DNA from: Isohypsibius dastychi
Taxonomy: Eukaryota; Tardigrada; Eutardigrada; Parachela; Isohypsibiidae
Length of the DNA stretch: 44,285 nucleotides
NCBI GenBank assembly: GCA_034696485.1
Contig: JAQIWT010000054.1
Location: forward strand, 1-44,285
Reading direction: 5' to 3'
This document shows positions 31,247-41,994 of this stretch, piece after piece. The translations under genes and the position numbers were made by a program. The notes beneath the pieces were generated by a model. It was not told where the DNA came from. It did not search any database and was given only the letters and a program-made list of their open reading frames with translations. Position 1 is the first letter of the stretch, and each line of letters starts with the position of its first letter.

Positions 31247-31375
31247 TCTGGAAGTTTTTGGGGGATTTTGGGGGTTTTTGAGTGGTCAGTTTTATGCCCA
31301 AGCAAAAGGCTTTCTGACCTCTTGGTGCCCCCAAACCGGCAAACTCCTCGTGTTCGGTTAAGGAGCAAGAATTAA

Positions 31376-33950
31376 CCTGGAGTTTATTGAATACTTAGAG
31401 CGGACTTAAAAAGCTTCGGGCGTCCCCCGGCCAGATGCTCGCGAGACGAACTGGTTGTTGTAGTATTTAAAATTACGAATTAAACAACTTTATCGTACGT
31501 TAACGTGCCACTTTCTTGCGAATATTTTTAGACATCAAAAATGGAATGCAAAGATCAACCATCAATTTGGACAAGTTATATTACGGCTTTTTGTCTGGAT
31601 TTCAAGGTCATCGTTGTTCAAGTCTTCACTTGAACTTAGTAAAGGCATCTAGATGTTGATCTGTTACCAATAATAAAAGCCAAAGTCGTTGGCTCGATGA
31701 CTTTTTCTCTACTGTTTTATGGGATTGGTTTGTAACTTTCTAATGCGAACTGACAGAGGAGTTGATTGGACACTCGATCTTGAACGTTCGATCATATCCA
31801 AGCTATTCAATGGAAAGTTAACGAAAGACGTTGCTACCTGGACACAACCTTCCGCACTAACATGTGGCAGAATGTACGTTTTGAATTGAAAACTGGACTC
31901 TGAATAAAAACGATAAGTCATCTGGTTTGAAATGGGAAATTATCGAATCGACCAACGAAACACTTTTTTGTATGCTGTCATATTATTTATTATTTCTTTC
32001 CAGAAGACTTCACAAATCCTGTGTTGTGTACTTGAAAAATAATTAAATCATCAGCCGATCACTCCAGTTAAAAGAATGAGAAATACATGATTGGTCATAT
32101 TTGTATTACGTTTCCAGACGAGTATAGGCAGTGAAGGCATCGTTCAGTCATGTTTTCATTTTATAAAAAATGGTCTGGATGAGTGTTGCTTTATACGAAG
32201 GGTCAGCACGAGCTGAGAAGTACCTTCTGCCCTATTTGTGATGCGTTTTGACTATTTTGGGAGGAAAAATTCGCCATTTTTGCAAACTGCGCTGGGCTGA
32301 TCTGGACTCTGTAACCAACTGTTTTGCGTTTGCACTTTGGACTCGAAAAGATAAAGTTACCTATCTCAGCTTTCTTTTTCTTTATTCCATACCTTCTGTT
32401 CCCTCACTCGCATGAAATATTGCTCATGATTACACAGTTTCACTTCGCTGTTTCACTGCAGTTCTGTTTAATTAATTCAAATTGCAGCATGGGGTTGCAT
32501 TTCGGACAGGAAAAAAAATTTGTGCTTGCAGAAACTGCGTACAGTAAAAGCTTGGCAACGCCCAGCTTTGTTCTCCCGTTATTCTCTTTCCTGCTTCTTT
32601 CGCAGCGTAATTCAAACGTCTCCGCCCAGTTTTCACTTCATCGGTAGAAAGTTTTTGTTGTGGTTCGAACCTACGATCTGAGTCCTGAAATTTGATCCGT
32701 TGTCAAGGCATTCAGCTTTTGTAATCTCACCAGGGCTGAATCAAATACAGCTCTTATTGAACTTGGAGTATAAGTTCCGAAGTTCTCCTCCCTAAAGTGG
32801 TAATAAAACTTTAAGAATTTTCTGGTCCGTCCACTGTGGTCCCTGTTCAGGAGCTGGTTATAAGGCAAACCACCTTAGACGAACTTGATGAGAAAGGTTA
32901 AAGCAATCTCCAAAATCTTCAAGCGTAGATATAAAAAGACCTTCGAGAATTCGTGACACTCTTCAAGGACCGGAAAAATTATCCGCAACTCCCTCTTCCT
33001 CAAAGTCAGCGAAGACCCCCGACGCCTCAAAGCATTAGCATCTGCCTAAGCCCCTAAGGACCCCCATCTGCAGCACTAGACAATCGTAAGCGCCGCCGTG
33101 GAAGTAATCACGGATCTCAAAAAATAGATATCCCAGACTCTGATGACAAGGTTGAGTTTAGAGATGACGGTTATCTCGGAGACGAGACTTAAGTCGTATG
33201 ACTCAATTGTCATTTAGAGTGCAGAATATATAACTGGAAAGAAGCGATCTGAAGTAGTACTGGTAGAAGAATAGGAATACCACTAACGGAAAAGGTCATA
33301 GTTGCAAGGTTTGAAGAGAGAGGGAAAATCCCACATGACCTTCAAGCCTCGGACATCACAATCTTCCCATAATGTTCAGGAACACGACTACTAGAAGTAT
33401 GGCAGCTATGAGCTAAAAATTGCTTAGGCAACCCGCTCATCTTATTCACGTCAATCGGAAGCTTTGTTAGATTTTGAAATTTAGCACGTACGGACTTGAC
33501 CAACAAAAATGGGCTGGGAAACACATTCCATCAAAACTAGTAGCCTTTAGATGCTCGATTTCGATGCCTTCAAAGTTGATTTCCATTGATGTGATACGAA
33601 TTCCAGAAGGTTATCACCTCTTCTAACTTTCGTCTTTGGCTTCATTCTGAGAGACTGCTTCGTAAAAAACACCAAGATTTATCACGGTCGAAAGGTCATG
33701 CCTCGAAACATGAATGAATAATAGTAACATATGCACTGCGGAGAGGAAGAAGCAAGCCACCGTCACAACATTGCGCGAATCTTCTCCAAGAAGAACTCAA
33801 TGAAATCCATAGTCATGGTATTCGATTTCTGGTACATTCTAAAGACTAATTTAAAAACAATTTGTCAATGAGCTTCAGAACTGATTCAGCGCATTATGTT
33901 GGTGAAGCATTACTGGTGATTGGTGCAATAGCTGGGGATGTACCGGTGAA
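31376..33950. other. Non-coding or degenerate region
   Basis: No gene is firmly supported. The minus-strand frame 31709-31921 (70 codons from a true ATG) and the + frame 32324-32647 lack domains. 32960-33540 has retroelement-like, basic/polar fragments (DNRKRRRGSNHGS) broken by stops and may be debris of an old insertion. Confidence 0.35.
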
Positions 33951-34032
33951 ACCCCGACTCCTCGCCTTGCATGCCTTGCTACGCAGACCTACGATAAATG
34001 CCTAGTTCTCAGGCAAGAGGAACAAGCAGTAG
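33951..34032 (-). repeat. Dispersed repeat, copy B
   Basis: On the minus strand this reads tgcgtagcaaggcatgcaagg, then cgaggagtcgggg, matching the block at 12476-12545 with a few substitutions. Confidence 0.5.
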
Positions 34033-35079
34033 GGGTAGACCTACATTATTTCATCGATTCGGTTTACCACACCATATCCGTTGTTTTGTTGTGTTTTCCA
34101 TAAACCGTGAAAAACTTCTCTCCTGATATGGAATGAGGACTTGAAAAGCTGATAAACATCGAATTATTAGCGAAAATGGGATTTTTTGCTGGTATACTTT
34201 TGTTCCTCTTCATTCACTTCCAATAAAAATCCCTATCAATCCTGCAGAGATTTCTGCCCTGTTCTTCACGTTCCGTTTAGCATGTCTATTCACGGCCAGC
34301 GGAAATATCTGTGAGAGAACCGGTCGACAAGATTAGATTTTTGCCTTCGAAAGTGCACTTTCAACAACGTGCATCTGTCAACACGTTTGTGAGCTCGCTG
34401 TTTCGTCTAAGAAGCTCACAGTACTGAGTATTATCTGAGTAAGAATGATTAGTTCGCCAGTATTCGAAGCAACCTTGTCACGTGTTTTGTACACGAGACT
34501 AATTTATATAAAAGACTAGCATCCCCGCTGATTGGAAAGTCAGCGACTGGTGTCAGAAAGCTACTCACACAAATATGATGACCCTATCTTCTCAACCGAT
34601 AACGAAAACCGAGATCTGTGGGTGCTTGAAATTACTCGAACCGAACAGCAAGATTTCTGTATATCAAAGCATACCATTTGTCTCATACAAAATGTACTGA
34701 AACTGCAGAAATTTGCTGTTTTGTCAGCATTCCTAGTGTGAAAATCCACTGAATCAGCTGAAAAACATTCACCCTGTATGCGAAATGACAACACAAGTTG
34801 AAACCATGTTCATCATTTAAATCTTCGGAGGTAAGCAACAATGGTCATTTCCTTTGCCGACACTCAGCGTCATATAAAGCATCCATAAGCTTCGGACACA
34901 TTGGTTGTTTGCTTGTAGACGACCATCTGACTGCTTTGCTATATTTCAGAACGGGTATTCGGTTACGTAAGCTCAGCGATGACATTGGGTCACCCGTGAT
35001 AGAGGTTTGCTGAATATCGTAATTGGTTGCAGTGAAGGGGGTTGATCAACAGTGGATGCTGAGCTGCTTTCTGGGCTGA
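34033..35079. other. Intergenic, 5' flank of the five-exon gene
   Basis: TTTATATAAAAG near 34502 looks like a TATA box, but no convincing gene follows. Short frames at 34532-35013 lack signal peptides or domains. Confidence 0.4.
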
Positions 35080-35116
35080 TATAAAGGCTGATGCTATAAC
35101 GCTCAGCACAATCAGT
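35080..35116 (+). promoter_or_regulatory. TATA box plus initiator of the five-exon secreted gene
   Basis: TATAAAG at 35080-35086 is followed by the arthropod-type initiator TCAGT at 35112-35116, about 32 bp downstream. That is the normal TATA-to-start spacing. The predicted 5' UTR is ~42 bp before the ATG at 35156. Confidence 0.65.
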
Positions 35117-35155
35117 GTTTTCACAAATTCATCTGCTGACAATCAATTTAACACG

Positions 35156-36085
35156 ATGTGGAATATCTATGTTTTCATTGCGCTGACGGTTCTACTCACG
35201 GTAGCAGCCAGCCCGATATCAATCACGGACACCAAATGCGCGACTTTTCGTGGAGATTGGGCAGGAGAGCTTGTTGTAGGTTGACGCACTGAGCTTTTAC
35301 ACGAACTTTAGTCGTGTCATGTCATCGATTAGGTCTCCCCCCGCACTTATACATGTGAGATCGACTCTTCGGACTACTACTTTCACGAAATGCAGGGATA
35401 CTACGCTATTGTTCGTAATACTAGTGGATATATCGGAGATTACAATCCAGTTGGAAAAAAGAGCTATCGTGTCACCTGTATGGACAAGACTCGTACTAAA
35501 ATTTCTGCAATATTTTCGGTGAGAACGTCCGAGGAAAAGAGCAGTGAGTTATTCATTGAAACCTGAAACACACCATATTTCAGATCACTTGTGCGAAGCC
35601 TTCCATTTACATGTTTGATCTTCAAGTTAGTAAATGTAATTACTGTGATCCAAAGCAGCCATATGCAGTGACTGTGAAAAAGTGTCCAACAAAAACTGGC
35701 GAGTATTTTGCCAAAGCTTACGTAAGCTGTTTCCAATGCCATCATTGTTCCCATTTTTAAGAAAGTGGAAATTCTCTTAGTTCGTGAACGTTGTCGGCGA
35801 TTTGACCTGTTCGACATCGAGCAGCATATTTTCGACGGAGGTACAGTCAAGAGAAGTCAAAGATCGCTATCGCAGCATCAAAATTGTTGCGATGAAGATC
35901 CCAGAAACCGGCTCAGCTGCTTATACAGTGACCTGCAGGGATTCTTCTGGCGCAAAGTATTCACGATCTCTAACGGTACACTGTTTTCACCAAAGCACAC
36001 GAAGTTCTCACTGAATATTGACAATTCCCGTTTACAGACTATTTGCCCATTGCCAGCAAATGATCGGAATAAGTATGTGCTTTAG
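35156..36085 (+). CDS. Secreted Cys-rich protein, five exons, unknown family
   Basis: Exons are 35156-35275, 35333-35518, 35584-35721, 35781-35975 and 36038-36085. The introns are 57, 65, 59 and 62 bp, and every junction is phase 0. The product is 228 residues. It starts with a signal peptide (MWNIYVFIALTVLLTVAAS). The mature part has a lipocalin-like opening (CATFRGDWAGELV), a Tyr-rich stretch (SDYYFHEMQGYYAIV), then Cys-spaced segments (YRVTCMDK, CNYCDPKQPYAV, KKCPTKTGEYFAKAY, LTCSTSSS, YTVTCRDSSG, TICPLP). Even Cys spacing and YxVxC repeats suggest a beta-rich, disulfide-bonded extracellular fold. No known family was recognised. The splice model is strong because all five exons join without a stop. 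Confidence 0.87.
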
Positions 36086-38929
36086 TTGTCATGAAACAGC
36101 AAGTTATGTGGCAAACAAATATGGTGGCATTTTGGAAAAAAACGCAAGTATTCGAGCAAGTCTCAACTTCTTTGTTTGAGTGATCTGGTGCTCTTGAACT
36201 GTTTGCGTAATATATCTGGTTATTTAGATGTTCTTAGTGATATAACATGCGTGAAGTATGAATGTTCCGTAATATTAAAACTGAACTACGTTCACTTAGA
36301 GTATCTGGCTTTTTGCAACGTCAAGCTGCTCTCACTTTTTTACAAGATATATGAATGATGTTAATTTTGCCTCGGGGCCGAAGCATGTACCAGCATCACT
36401 TCGAATTTAATCGCTTGAGAAACTGGGTTGCCTTTTTTCGACAGCGTGTTGCAAACTAACGATGATTTCCGAATATCGAAGCTTTGGAATCATTCAGCGT
36501 CTAATTCAACTGCTACTGCTATCATCACCAATAGATAAAAAACTGGAAACGTTATGGTTTTCAATAAAGACAAGATTTATCACAAAACTGACGTCGTAGA
36601 ATCAAAGAACATGGTGGACAGCGTATGAACGATGGTAGTCTTGCGAGGCTGGTACAGAATGTACAAAATGAATGTTGGAAACCGGAAGATCTACTGTGCC
36701 GGAAGTCCCGGGAGGGAAAATTATATGCCATTATTGTGATGAAGTCGAAGATGAGAGACATCTTAAGAGTAATAGAGCAGACAAATTTATATGCATTTGC
36801 AGTCGTGGAAAACGTTTACGCTTTCTTTCGCATGACAACTTTTCCTTAACAGCGAGAATTTGATACGTGGAAACCGTTCATCAATAAGCTGCGCTGACGT
36901 ACGATTGCTGTGTCTTTGCTTGCTTGATCGCTGGCAGCCACCGCTGCATATAAAAATCACAATAACGTTTTCTTTTTTTATTTTAAACTGATGATTTTCT
37001 TCCTCCCTGCCGTCCAAACGCAAATTTCGAAAGCAATCTTGATTCAGAATTTAATAACGTCATGACTCCGGATACCTGTAAGCCAGGAAGACGCCACACG
37101 AGCTGAGAGAGTTGACCTGATCAACGAATTTTCAATGCTTGTTATTCGTGAATTTCATTCCCGTCATCGTCCAGATTTACTCCAGCATTCCTCGGCAAAT
37201 GATTTCGCCAAAAGTGCAGCTCTTCTTTTCAATCAAAGATGTGCAATTCTATAGTAATCATGGCAATGATAACCCGGCAAGCCGAGGAACCACATCGAAT
37301 CCAAGCACTTGTTGCTGTATCAAGAAGGGAAGAAATAAACAGCGACCCATAACGACTGTGAGGTCACGAAAGTGACCGGTGCGGCAAGACCGGTCTGGAA
37401 ATACTTGCAAACCGCGGTCCAACCTAATCGCAGACCGCTGCCAGACCGCGGTCCAAGCAAAACTTGCTAAGAATTCCCTAAATCTATGGGAGCCAGTTTT
37501 TAATTAGTGATATACTGTGGACTCAACACAAGTTTGAATAGTGAATAACAAATCGCTCACGACTTATGTCCTGCGATTGGCTTATCAATTCAACGTCTGC
37601 CGAGCTTGCCCGTTTCCTTCGCAAAAATCAGTATTGAAAAAGTCGACCAGAATATTGGTAAACGAAGTCAGGAAATTCCCAATTGATCGACCATGGAGTT
37701 ACTGTTTTGCCAATGAATTTCTCAAATGCAATGTCAACAATGTAGCTTTGTGGTACAATGGTTTGGATGCGCTCAACAGAGGAAGATCCATATGGCTGCA
37801 TTGCATTCCATGTTATTGTTGTTGATAATAAACACCCGAGTGACCAGTCAGGTTAAATTCAGTGGAAAAAACCCTTCAGTTTGCACTGTTCCATTATAAA
37901 ACCGTGATTTTCGGGTTCCGAACGTCTGCTTGTCAGACTAGTTTCGAAAGACCAGCACGGGTTATCGAGACATCGCAACTTTGAAATTTTGTCATGAAAT
38001 TCGTGTTTCTCTCCAACAAAATGGCGTGAGTTGAGCTTTTATTCGAACAAATATCTTCTGATCCGAGACGCAGCGATTCCATCCGTCTACTCAGGCATCC
38101 ACGTTTACAGGCAGAACGATACTGGATTGTGTCTTTTTTTCAGCAAACATTGAATTGTTCACAAATCCATAAACTTTCACTCAGAGTTTTTCTCTCGCTT
38201 GCATAAATGATTCTTTACAGCCACAACTAACAATGCAAAACAGAAAACAGCTTTCTCCATGAATACTTTTGTTGTTTAATTGATTGCGGAGCTGGAAAAT
38301 CCTTCTGTACATAAGACTCCTGACAAGCAGGTCCATGATACTCCATGAATTAACCATTTGCATTCGTTAACTATAACTTTGTACGTATAGAATAAAAAAG
38401 AGCTGTGAAATGTCATACAGTCCATCTAGCACCTTGTATCAATCTTTGTCATAATGCTATTATGCTAGTTACACCTGATAATAATTTCAGCATGTTGATG
38501 ATTGTCCCCTAAACAGCTATGTATCAGTCAAAACTTTCGCTTCGCTACGCTCGTTAACTTCTTGCCCTACGATTTTAGCGGTGATAGTCACAGAGTGAAA
38601 CAGATTGCTATAGTGTAGATAGTGTAGTAACGTACGACGTGATCAACAAATCAGAAACGGGTTTCTTACCCTTCACCCAGGAGCGGCCATCAAATGTACT
38701 GCCTAAATGTGGAGCATTTAAATTTTGTTTAGACAGATATTTGACGATTGAGAATCAGCAACGACACGGTTAAATGCTAGCGGTTCTGGCGTCAGCGTAT
38801 GTTGAACTCGAAGAGAACCTAGTGCAACGAGTTAAGTCGTATCAGCTCCTTAAGAACACCTGCGTCATTTTCTAGAACGAAAATTCCGTAACGAAAGGGA
38901 CTCATAACCAAGCGTGGCTCCAAAGTAGA
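36086..38929. other. Intergenic, no supported gene
   Basis: Frames at 36561-36863, 37139-37375 and 37541-37825 are unsupported. One of them contains CHYCDEVEDERH-type Cys/His residues but no full zinc motif. 37375-37460 repeats accgcggtcca in a small palindromic patch. CTTCGCTACGCTCG occurs near 38545. Confidence 0.35.
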
Positions 38930-40632
38930 CTAGTCCGTTCCCGGCAGTCTTGTTGTCTCATACACGACTTTTCGCAGATAAACAGTTTTGAGCTGTCCTG
39001 ACAAAGCTTCACATTTGCTGAACGCCAAAGTGTTGCACCTCAACAAGGTGCTTCTCAACAAATCAACACCTGCCCAGATGGAGAATCTAGGTTCTAGACC
39101 CTGTTTTCTTCGCAATCTCATTTCATGTTAACGAAGTGGCTACCGGATGGGCGGATTGAATGCAAATAAACATCCAGGAAATGTAACTGTATCAACCCAG
39201 CACAGTGATGATTCTGATTCAATGAGCAGCAAGCCAGCGCGAATCATGATGGTCGACAGTCGGTGCAGCCGATATTTTCTGTGGCTCTTTTGTCACTATT
39301 GCCTTTCTCCGTGGCTGCCTAGTTTTTCTGAGTGAGGAACTCAAAGACCGGAATCGCGTGAAAAACATAGCGAATCTGCTCGCCATAATACGTTATTTTG
39401 TACATACTAGCGCATGCATAGAAACGCTAAGCCGTGAAGTACGATACCGAACCATTCCCGTAAACAGAATATAACTGACTGAAAAGAGTTGGCAGTTTCG
39501 AATTTCAAAGTGGTTCTGCGTGGCAAGCCTACGGATCACAAATAACGAAACAAGACGCTACTACATCACTGGAGCCCTTCGCGTCGTTAAATAATTTATT
39601 CGGTCGGACGAGAAATTGAATGGCCCGAGAGGTTTTCTTCAAGCCTGACGCAGCGTCTTTCACTGGAGCATATGAGAAAGTCATTCTGAGGTTTGCAAGT
39701 GTGATTCGTGTTGAGGATTTCTTTTCAAAACATCCTTTCCAAAACAGATTGAATGCAGATCCGAAAGAAAGAGCTTTCCAGTTGCTTTTCAGTGCTGTAT
39801 CCACTTTGTTGAATTTGCGCTGGTAGCCGGTAGAACCATCAACAAATATTCAGTGCAGTTCAGAAGCAGTTGCAGTAATGCACATTTCTATTTAATTAGA
39901 TACTGGGCAGTATTTCCCCGTGGTCTGAAATAGGCCATCGCTGTGTTTTCTTCCGTCATGAACAAATTTGTCACGTTTGTTCGACAGACTAGCGATGGCA
40001 AACGAGTTTTTCGCCACTTGAATAAAAAAACTCCTCATCGAACGGTAAGGCACGGAGTCTTTAAATGCGGAGATTCCTTACATTTTGCTTCATAATATGA
40101 TTAAAGAGGATAGTAGCGGATATTATCCATAGAAACCCAGAGAAAGCTTCTGTAGCTCAGGTCCACCCAGAAAAAGCTGATTTCGCTCAGTTTGATGCAT
40201 TGGTGTAATTCATTACATACAAATATACAGAAATATGCATTTGTACAGAAAGTCTACCATGATTCAGTTCGATCGTTTGCCAATAGCTGCAAAAATTTCA
40301 TGTTGCTGCCTTAGATCTTCGCCACTATCTACATTGATACCATTAGTTTAATTGTAACTCATTTTTCGAAGTGGTTCTTCGATGTTCACGAACGTTACGC
40401 GTCTTTCTGATTAGAAAGTACATTGAACCTGCGGGCAACAATTGTCGCTGATCATCGGTAGATGGATTGAGATACAAAGGATGCAATTGGATACCAGACC
40501 AGATGTTATGTGTGGTCTAGTATGTGGCGGTTTTCAATTGAACGGTACCTTCATGTGTCATAACATCCCACATAGTCAAATGTTTGGAGCTCGTGGTTGT
40601 CTCAAACCCGCTTAAAAACTTCAATGAGGTGA
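38930..40632. other. Intergenic, no supported gene
   Basis: The + frame 39620-39826 (68 codons, amphipathic, ending LLNLRW) could be a 3' exon, but the opposite strand is also open and no splice partner or domain is visible. Confidence 0.3.
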
Positions 40633-40637
40633 TATAA
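40633..40637 (+). promoter_or_regulatory. Candidate TATA box for the CAP gene
   Basis: TATAA lies in gatataacct, 325 bp before the start codon. It fits only if the 5' UTR has an intron; a GTGAGC donor near 40691 and a tcttgttcag acceptor near 40940 would allow one. Confidence 0.25.
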
Positions 40638-40961
40638 CCTTTCAGCTCTCATTGGTTTTGGAGAGCAAGCAAAATTGAACTCGTCGCATGATGGTGAGCT
40701 TCGGGCTAATGCATCGTATGCAATGGCCGGCAACATTTTCTCAGAAAACTGGATGCTTCACTGAAATGACAACCCAGTATTCGACGATGAGGCCAGAGGC
40801 TGACACAGAAAAACAGGAACGACCGACGATATCCGGTTGTTATTGTTGTTCGACAAAAATACCCCAGGGCACAATGTTCTATCCTATTTCAACACCGATG
40901 CATGTACTGGAGGGAGTCGTAGTCGAATTTTCTTGTTCAGGTTCAACCAAGCTGGTGCAAA

Positions 40962-41711
40962 ATGAATTTTCTATTCCGAATTTTGTTCCACTGCATCATT
41001 GGTTACTTCGGTAAGGCGCAACCTGGTCAGAGCCAATTCAACTTCTTTACTCAGTTCAGCATTCTTCTCTGTTTCAGTGTTTGCTAGCGCCAACGATGAA
41101 ATCCTATCCGCCCATAACAAAGCTCGTCGCTCAGTCAATCCGTTGGCAGCAGATATGGTGATGTTGAAATGGAGCGGTCAGGCGCAGAAATACGCCTCAA
41201 ATACAGCTAACACTTGCGTTTTTAAACACAGCTCCTCCAGATCCCGTCCAGGTTAGTTGAAACGAGTATTTTGGTATAAAAACCAAACTTGAATTTTTCG
41301 ATTTTTTGACAGGATGTGGAGAAAACCTAGCGATGACGACCGATAGCAGGTCATGGACAAAAGTCATTCAGCTGTGGGCCGATGAAAGAAAAAATTACTG
41401 TTATGGGTGTCCAAAACCACTTTCCAAAGTTGGACACTACACTCAGGTAACAACTCAATGAATGCTGGACTCGATTTGTTGTTAATTGAAAATTTGTCAG
41501 ATGATTTGGGCGAAATCTACAACAGTTGGTTGCACAGTCAAAGACTGTGGCTCATTCAAATTCTACGTCTGTGTTTACTGTCCTCCGTAAGTGAACAAGT
41601 TGGAACTGAGATGAACTGACTGAACCAGTATGTTATAATTTGTGTCATTGCAGTGGTAATATGAACGGACATTCAAGACCCTACAAAGTTGCTCGACGAT
41701 CACGATCGTAG
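40962..41711 (+). CDS. CAP/SCP-domain secreted protein, five exons, complete
   Basis: Exons are 40962-41010, 41078-41251, 41313-41446, 41501-41586 and 41654-41711. The introns are 67, 61, 54 and 67 bp, and the product is 166 residues. A signal peptide (MNFLFRILFHCIIGYFVFAS) precedes a minimal CAP domain. Family landmarks in order are: ILSAHNKARRSVNP, GENLAM, CAP1 box GHYTQMIWAKST with the cavity His, and CAP2 box YVCVYCPPGNMNG. Cys residues at CVF, GCGEN, CYGC, GCT, DCG and CVYC would form the usual disulfides. No extra C-terminal domain follows; it ends in a basic RRSRS tail. CAP proteins of this size act outside the cell, often binding sterols or lipids or modulating hosts; the role here is unknown. 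Confidence 0.92.
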
Positions 41712-41988
41712 ACGCTTTCTATGAGAATATCGGGATTGCCAGGTCTGACACGACAGTACTCGAAAAAACCATCAAGGCATTATCAATATTGTTGAACTGA
41801 CTTTTATGGCATTCTTTAATGTCAGTTCATTTTCATTATTCGGTTCTTATAGCTGGGATCCTTCAAAAACATATTTGTGGCTCGTTTTTCTGTTCGAGAT
41901 CCACGGTTGTTTTATCGTCTGTTGTTAGCGATTCACTGCAAGCTTTTGTCACCGATAAGAAAGTGAACAACTTGACGTGACGTTACTA

Positions 41989-41994
41989 AATAAA
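41989..41994 (+). terminator. Possible polyadenylation signal AATAAA
   Basis: AATAAA lies 278 bp beyond the CAP stop codon. It is the first canonical signal I noticed downstream. Confidence 0.3.

Larger units (their letters stand above)
27323..31375 (+). mobile_element. Tyrosine-recombinase (Ngaro/DIRS-like) retrotransposon, copy 2
   Basis: It starts at the base after copy 1 ends and repeats the same 4053-bp unit with a period of exactly 4053. All reading frames are identical to those of copy 1. I found only two base differences, both in the 5' leader: 23305 T / 27358 C and 23329 G / 27382 A. The right flank is cctggagtttattg. Confidence 0.93.

Noticed and set aside
32661-32674. tRNA B-box-like GGTTCGAACC
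   Set aside because: The surrounding sequence on either strand does not give paired T, anticodon and acceptor stems, so it is not reported as a tRNA.
34502-34513. TATA box TATATAAAAG
   Set aside because: No signal peptide, domain or spliceable frame follows within a plausible distance.
36672-36863. Zinc-finger-like CHYCDEVEDERH frame
   Set aside because: Only part of a Cys/His pattern is present, neighbouring frames are equally open, and no splice structure supports it.
39529-39826. Overlapping 68- and 91-codon frames
   Set aside because: Both strands are open, with no domain, signal peptide or splice partner to choose between them.
40688-41014. 108-codon + frame upstream of the CAP gene
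   Set aside because: It is out of frame with the signal-peptide exon, has no domain, and overlaps the real first exon and donor.
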